This document shows, piece by piece, positions 57,905 to 64,000 of a stretch of DNA of 64,000 nucleotides. Origin of the DNA: Agelas oroides. Lineage: Eukaryota; Porifera; Demospongiae; Agelasida; Agelasidae. The notes under the pieces are model-generated. The model was given only the letters and a program-made list of their open reading frames with translations, had not been told where the DNA came from and made no database searches. The position numbers and the translations under genes were made by a program. Each line of letters starts with the position of its first letter. Positions within the stretch are counted from its first letter, which is position 1. The stretch lies in assembly GCA_949130485.1 (NCBI GenBank), contig OX422185.1:17921353-17985352 (forward strand). The letters are read 5' to 3'.

Positions 57905-58456
57905 ATACTTTCAGTTTTGCTATCTAAATTGCATTGTTATGAAAACACAGGCCCTGGTTTTTAAGCATATCTTCCCAAAAGTAAGCACATTATGTAAGCA
58001 AGTTTTCAGTACATAAGAATCACAAGCTGATGAAAGATCACTCATTTCAAGTCGACCGTTTTGCCAGAACAGTCATTTGCTGTATGCACTGATGATCTGA
58101 ACCCTGACAGCAGGTTGGCTTCCTCTCCTCAAAACCTGTAAAAGTCTTAGCTACCATTCTTCACTTTACTTTCAGTTTTCAAGTGCAAGTGTGTATCAAG
58201 TGACAGTGTGGGCCACCAAAAGTAAAAGGTATGTTATGCGATATGCTATATCTTACTTGTTTATATTAATAATTTGTCACAGCCTCTTATTGCAAGTGAC
58301 AAAAGTCAAGATATTTAGGTTTGCCACACAAGCAGTTCATTAGGTCAGACAAGCACAATACACTATACAGGAGGTCCATGTACCTATATACTTTACAGTA
58401 AAAGCTTGAAAAAGTACCAGTAATACTGGGACCACAAATACCTCTTTTTTTTGCAG
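57905..58456 (+). promoter_or_regulatory. Gene J leader: upstream module, exon 1 and 228-bp intron
   Basis: Module nearly identical to those of F and I (CTGAACCCTGACAGCAGG, GCAAGTGTGTATCAAGTGAC, CACCAAAAGTAAAAG). Donor GTATGTTATGCGATATG at 58229; acceptor after a T-run, TTTGCAG, ending at 58456. The ATG used is 12 bases further on. Confidence 0.6.
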
Positions 58457-58468
58457 CCATTTCACACG

Positions 58469-61400
58469 ATGGCTCAGTCTGCATCATTCATTGTTCTTGT
58501 GGCAGCACTGCTCATTAACACTCTCTCCTACTGCTCTGCTGAGAATGTGTACTGTGTCACACCCAATGCCACCTCATGCTCATCCTGCCCTTCCAATTCA
58601 ACCCACTGTGCCACACTCTCTGAGTATGCACAAGAAGCTGAACTGTATTTTACCTCCAACACCACTATGCTGTTCTTGCCAGGTGACCATGTTCTTGATA
58701 GGAATATCACAGTTGTCAATATAACCAGGTTGACCATGTGTGGACATGGAGGGTCTTCCTCAGACAACAGAGCAACAGTTGTTTGCAATGGGTCAGTTGG
58801 CTTCAGCTTCACGAATATGGTGGACTTCAACATTCTCTCTTTAGCTTTTACCTCTTACAACAGGTCCTGGAGTTATGGCAGTCATCCAGCTAGTAACTCT
58901 GCTCTGTTTTTGCATTCCACAAAATACGCTAAACTAGTTAACTGTTCCTTCCATGACAACCTTGGTACTGCACTTACAGTACATAACACCAACATTACTC
59001 TGGCAGAGAACAATGAGTTTGTACACAACCAATGTAGATGTCAGTCTTCTGGTGTGATACATGAATTAGGATGTGGTATCACTGCTTTATACAGCACCTT
59101 AACAATCACTGGGAATTCTTCTTTCCATGATAATTCTCAAACAGCTTTTTATCCTTTCAATTGTGGTGGAGCAATTTGGGCATCAGCAAGCTCACTACAC
59201 TTTACTGGAACCAACAACTTCACTGCCAACTCTGCAGAATATGGTGGTTCAGTCTACGTACAAACCAACACATTATTGAGTTTGAATGGTAATAATATTT
59301 TTTATCATAACTCAGCATACAGGGGTGGTGCAATTTACACAGAAGCCAATGCTGTACTTACCTTCACTGGAACCAATATCTTCACTGGCAACTCAGCACA
59401 GTATGGTGGTGCAATATATGCACAAGCCAACACATTATTGAGTTTCAGTGGTACTAATATTTTTGTTCATAATTCTGCATACAGTGGTGGTGGTGGTGGT
59501 GGTGGTGGTGCATTCTATGCATCAGGCAGTGCTATACTTACATTCAGTGGAAACAACAACTTCAGCAGCTCGACAGGTTACAATGGTGGTGTGATCTACA
59601 TATCAGGCAAGGTGGTACTTACTTTGAATGGAATCAACAACTTCATTAACAACTCGGCAGAACGGAGTGGTGGTGTGATCTATGCAGAAGGTAGATCCAC
59701 TACACTAGGCAATGCTGTAGTTACCTTCAATGGAACTAACAACTTTATCAACAACTCAGCAAACAAAGGTGGTGCAATCTACACAAGTAGAAATGTCTTA
59801 TTGGGATTCAAAGACACCAGTAATTTTACTCATAACTCTGCAGACTATGGTGGTGCAATCTTTACATGGTCCAATGCTCTGCTTACCTTCAATGGAACCA
59901 ACAATTTCTTCGACAACTCAGCAAAGATCAGGCATGGTGGTGCAATCCTTACCTTACACAGTGTATTTACATTTAGTGGATCGAACAACTTTACTGGCAA
60001 TTCAGCACATGGTAATGGTGGTGCAATCTTTGCAGTACGCAAAGTGTTGTTGAGTTTCTTTGATACTAGCAGCTTCTGCAGCAACTCTGCAATGCAAGGT
60101 GGAGCCATCTTTGCAAATCTTAACAGCACAGTAACATTCAATGGAAATATTAGCTTTACTAACAATGGACAGAATACAAGAGACAGCTGTGGAGGTGCAA
60201 TGTATCTGGGTATTAGTTCAACTTTCTCCATTATGCCCCACACAACTGTGTGTTGGGAGAACAATCATGCAAATTTAGGAGGAGCTATTTATGTCATGAA
60301 TGCTAACCCTTTGATTTACTGCACTAAAATTTCCTCATATATACCAAAACAAGAATGTTTCTTTCAACTCCCTCGCCAGAATATTCATGTCAAATTTGTT
60401 TTCAAGAACAACTCTGCCAATGCTGCAGGAAATATGCTATATGGTGGTGCAGTAGATCACTGTAAACTTAATGGCTTAAACTTCTCTAATTCTGGTGAAG
60501 TGTTTGACCTGTTAGCCAAACATGAGAGTGACAACGGAATTTCTTCTGATCCGTTTTATGTATGCCTGTGTGAAAATGACCATCTGAACTGTAACAAATC
60601 AAATAAAACAATATTGATGTATCCTGGTGAAACAGTTCAAGTTTCAATGGTTTCTACAGGACAGAGAAATGGAAAAGTTCCAGCACAAGTCAGAAGCCAT
60701 ATAGAAAAAGGAAGGCTTCTAAGTACTCAATATGTCCAACAGACAATGTGCAAACAACAGGTCAGGCCTCTTGTGTGGAGCTTGCAACAGTACAGGGTAT
60801 AGTCTAGTGCTGGGCTCTTCCCATTGCAAACAGTGCACAAACATCCATCTCTTGTTGCTCATCCCTTTTGCACTGATGGGAGTAGCACTGATCTTCTTGC
60901 TCCTTGTCTGCAAGCTGACAGTGGCAAAAGGAACACTCAGTGGCCTAGTGTTCTATGCCAATATTGTTGGAGCTAATCGAACCATCTTTCTCCCAGCAGG
61001 ATCTACAGATGCTTTATCCATCTTCATTGCATGGCTAAACCTTGACTTTGGTATTGAGACATGTTTCTACAATGGAATGGATGCTTCCAGCAAAACATGG
61101 CTGCAGTTTGTGTTTCCTGTATATCTTTGGGTGCTAGTAGGACTCATGATTCTCATTAGTCATTACTCACAGAGGTTTGCAAAGTTGCTAGGCAGCAACC
61201 CAGTATCTGTCTTGGCAACACTCGTCCTCCTCTCATATGCAAAAATTCTCCGCACATGCATCATAGCAACTTCTCCCATTACACTTCAGCATCAATACCA
61301 GGTGGAGATTGGGGTGGCATGGCTGTATGATGCAAACGTTGCATATTTCTCTGGCAAACACATCCCACTATCTGTGTTAGCAATACTTTCCTTTTTCCTC

Positions 61401-62094
61401 CTCTTTCTTCCTTACACTCTCTTGCTTCTCTTTGGTCAGTGGTTACAGGCTATATCACACCTGAGGCTCTTCTCATGGGTCAACAGTGCCAGGCTGAAAC
61501 CTTTCATGGATTCATACCATGCTCCATACAAAGCAAAACATCGCTACTGGCCTGGACTGCTGCTTGTACTTCGCTGTGTTCTTCTTGTAGCATTTGCATG
61601 CTCAGTTTGCTTCTAATCCTCAGCAAGACCCCAGTATTAATCTGCTAGCAATTCTATTGGGAGCTGGAATTCTTCAAATGTGGGCCTGGGTCAGTGGTGG
61701 AGTCTACAAGAACTGGTGTCTAGATGCACTGGAAGCCTCATTTGTTCTGAATATGATCGTGCTAGGTGTTGCCACCTACCATGTCAAACTTTCAGGAGGG
61801 AACAAGTTTGCAGCTGGATACACCTCTGTCGCCATTGCATTTGCCACGTTCATTGGAATCCTTGCCTACCACATTATCCAGCAACTGATAAGCACTAAAC
61901 TGTGGAAGAAGATGCCTAAACTGAACTTTGAGCTCAAAAAACTAAACATAAAACTGAACAAGAAGCTGAACACTGATCAAGCAGAAGATAATCTTAACAT
62001 AAGTACGAAAAATATCATGAAATCTGGAAGGTTTGATGAGCTTCGAGAACCTCTACTTGATGACCCACCACAGCCCACCCACAGTGTTGTCTGA
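58469..62094 (+). pseudogene. Gene J: family member with a 368-bp deletion and a 4-bp insertion
   Basis: The usual ATGATG has become ACGATG, so the start is the second Met at 58469. An apparent upstream extension to 58451 lies in the leader intron. Signal peptide, N-terminal domain and about fourteen turns are intact; one turn contains eight glycines from a GGT run (about 59483-59510). From 59851 J is almost identical to A. After CCAACAGACAA at about 60746 a 368-bp segment present in A (895-1262) is missing, joined at a 3-bp CAA microhomology. It removes the TTLNYT to DMQC part of the ectodomain and shifts the frame. The membrane domain follows in a second frame to 61616. A 4-bp ATGC insertion at 61598-61601 causes a further shift, and the last segment (about 61602-62094) ends THSVV. 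A does not have these lesions. Confidence 0.85.
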
Positions 62095-63389
62095 GCTATA
62101 TGCTACTCCAGTGTTTGTTCTACAAAATACTGTTTAACAGAAGGTTGTTATCTAATATTGCAAACTCTAGAATTAATAACGTTTAGTGGTAATTCTTATA
62201 CCTAGTTGACACTAGAGATTTTGATTGTACTTTGTGTAGGCAAACATTGCTTATATATGCATAAGGTTCTAGCTAAAGTTTTATAGCAACAACTGTATCG
62301 TGTTTTTTTTTTGTCACATACATTCATATTTTTTGCTAGCATTGTATTTGTCACTAGTATGTTTACTAAATATTAATAACTCAATCAGATTGTGCTAACA
62401 CTTTTGTGTTAGAAGAAATGTGGTGGTAGCTAATTGAAAGATGCGCACTCAATCACAAGTCATTAATAAATCTGCACTTTTGACATTATACTGTTTTATG
62501 GTTTTTCTCTTTTTAAAATAACATTTGCCCACAAACTAATATAGTTTTTGGTAGCTATTAGGATTGCAGTAGTTAGGGGCAGTCTAAGGTACTGAGCATT
62601 GAAGCAAGCAGCTGTTTAGATAGTAACTGCCTGCTAGCAATAATATATGGCTACCTCAGTGATGGTCGCACCTTGCATCACACCCCTTTCTGCTTGGGTA
62701 GTAACCAATAACTATGGGAATGGTACAAGTAGACAGGCCAATTTAATTGACTGTTAACTGTGACTTACAGAAAATGTAGTCACCAGGACAAGCACATTGG
62801 ATGTGGATTGATCATACAAGCACATTGCCTGAGTAGATACTCTTACTATCCACCACCTCAGCCTCTGGCTCAATAACCTCCCAACATACTGTCACCTGTT
62901 ATAAAATAGGCTTTGAATGCTAACATTATGTTCTGAAGTTCAGAGTAGGCTGAAATAAAAGCTTGTAATATAAAGTTGTTATGCTAGTAGCTAATATGCA
63001 TGTCACTTGAGCTAAAGGTAAATCTTTTCACTACATCTTTTGATGGGTCTTTGTGTAGGAGTCAGGGGTGTTCTGAGCGACATGTTTTATCACGTGCCCA
63101 GTGATAAAGAGCTTGACAGCTTGACAGCTTTAAAGACGTGTAAACCACAGTGTGTGTGTGGGCATGCAGACAGAGTTGAAACCTGTCAGCTAATTGGGCT
63201 TCCTGCAGCCTGGCCTACACAACAGGAAGAAACTACACAAAGGTTCTGCGGCTGCGATTATACTTTCACCAGCAATTGTGCTGTTTTTGAAGTCCATCCA
63301 TGAGTATACTGTTTCGTTATGGTTAGGTCTAAGTACAACAGCCCATGTGTATGATGCAAATACTGTGGTTATCAATACAATCTATAGGT
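62095..63389. other. 3' flank of gene J
   Basis: Close copy of 2641-3940. AATAAA at 62465-62470 corresponds to the signal after A. A small difference is the loss of CCGGTA after TCACATA (about 62320). No gene supported. Confidence 0.55.
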
Positions 63390-64000
63390 GTGTACTTTCA
63401 GTTTTGCTAGCTGAATTGCACAGTTATGCATACACAGGCCATTGTTCTCAAGCATGTGTTTGCGTGTGCATACATGTATTATAAACCAAAGCATTGAGGA
63501 AAGACTAGAATTATCAATACTGTGAAATCTTCCCAAAAATCAAAATTGTATTAAAAAAAAAATTTTTTTAGCTAACACACAAGAGCCACATGAAAAAAAG
63601 CATTTAAAGTCAAGAGGTAATTTGTTGCTGCATTCAAATTCTGGATCTTGATGATGACAGATTGTTGACTTACTGTTTTACTCTGAAAATAAATTCTCCC
63701 ACCATTTGCTTTAGTTACTATACCTTCAGTTTTGCTAGCTAAGTGCAAGTGTGTATCAAGTGACAGAGCGTGCCACCATTAATCTACTGCACCAAAAGTA
63801 AAGGTATGTTATGTATGATAATGTCTATGTAGATTTAGACACAATAGTGACATATACACAACCTTCTATTGTAGCTGTATGCAGGTGCTTAAACCTACTG
63901 CAAAAAGCCTTTTTGGACATGCTTGAATTCTTTGTGTGACACACCTAGCTAGCCATACACCTAGGCCTCCACCCCAGCTTTGTCACATGCAATGCAGACT
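63390..64000 (+). promoter_or_regulatory. Leader of an eleventh family member (K), gene body outside window
   Basis: Close copy of the gene B leader: TTTTGCTAGCTGAATTGCAC, CACAAGAGCCACATGAA, exon-like AAGTGCAAGTGTGTATCAAG and ACCAAAAGTAAAG, then a GTATGTTATGTATGATAATG donor at 63804. The window ends inside the predicted leader intron, about 75-100 bases before the expected ATG, so the array continues to the right. Confidence 0.6.

Larger units (their letters stand above)
59851..64000 (+). repeat. Right copy of the >4-kb direct duplication
   Basis: Pairs with 1-4533. The two copies are separated by about 59.85 kb, so the array between them may be one superunit of a larger repeat, or two haplotypes may have been joined head to tail in assembly. 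Confidence 0.9.

Noticed and set aside
1-64000. Bacterial (Chlamydia-like) contamination, suggested by Pmp repeats
   Set aside because: The membrane domain, leader GT-AG introns, LINE, TTAA and other eukaryotic elements and large spacers are not compatible with a chlamydial genome. Only the repeat motif is shared.

Overview
This window looks like nuclear DNA of an early-branching animal, most likely a demosponge. The reasons are an AT-rich background full of CTAGC/TAGCTAG words, spliceosomal GT-AG introns in the 5' leaders, a non-LTR retrotransposon fragment, several cut-and-paste elements with target-site duplications, and very large intronless coding exons for secreted, N-glycosylated membrane proteins. 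The organism call is an inference from these traits; no marker gene is present.

Almost everything belongs to one tandem gene family, all on the + strand, called here A to J in order: A (<1-2640), B (4617-8498), C (11354-15571), D (19542-25086), E (27283-31509), F (33331-37595), G (40513-44672), H (46473-51419), I (53210-57608) and J (58469-62094). The leader of an eleventh copy (K) begins at about 63390. Each intact protein (1293-1648 aa) has a signal peptide and a conserved N-terminal region. Next comes a run of 27-28 aa repeats with the GGAI and FxGTNNF motifs of chlamydial Pmp-type beta-helix repeats, then a Cys-rich ectodomain. A juxtamembrane CGxCKxGYSLVLG knot, 8-10 hydrophobic segments and a cytoplasmic tail ending in a class I PDZ-type ligand (THSSL/I/F or THSVV) complete the protein. 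B, C, E and H are uninterrupted. A and F carry one frameshift each. D, G, I and J carry several lesions.

Genes are separated by 0.9-4 kb. Each has a similar upstream block: conserved AT-rich promoter-like modules, a short non-coding first exon, a donor (GTATGTTATGTGATT type), and a leader intron whose acceptor lies 5-9 bases before the ATG. The array has grown by segmental duplication at several scales. Bases 1-4533 recur at 59851-64000. E-F and their flanks recur as H-I about 19.2-19.9 kb downstream. Within genes, 81- or 84-bp repeat units have been copied; H carries a 738-bp in-frame duplication.

Mobile DNA is concentrated around D. A 580-bp element with CAGTGGCGGAT ends and a 1007-bp TTAA-target element sit inside its coding region, a GC-rich foldback-like element sits in its leader intron, and a 5'-truncated CR1/Jockey-like LINE lies upstream. 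A small element with 5-bp target duplication sits inside a relic of a lost gene copy between E and F, and again between H and I. No tRNA, rRNA, CRISPR or unrelated protein-coding gene could be supported. The function of the family is not known from the sequence; a highly glycosylated, variable-length surface receptor or adhesion protein is the working inference.
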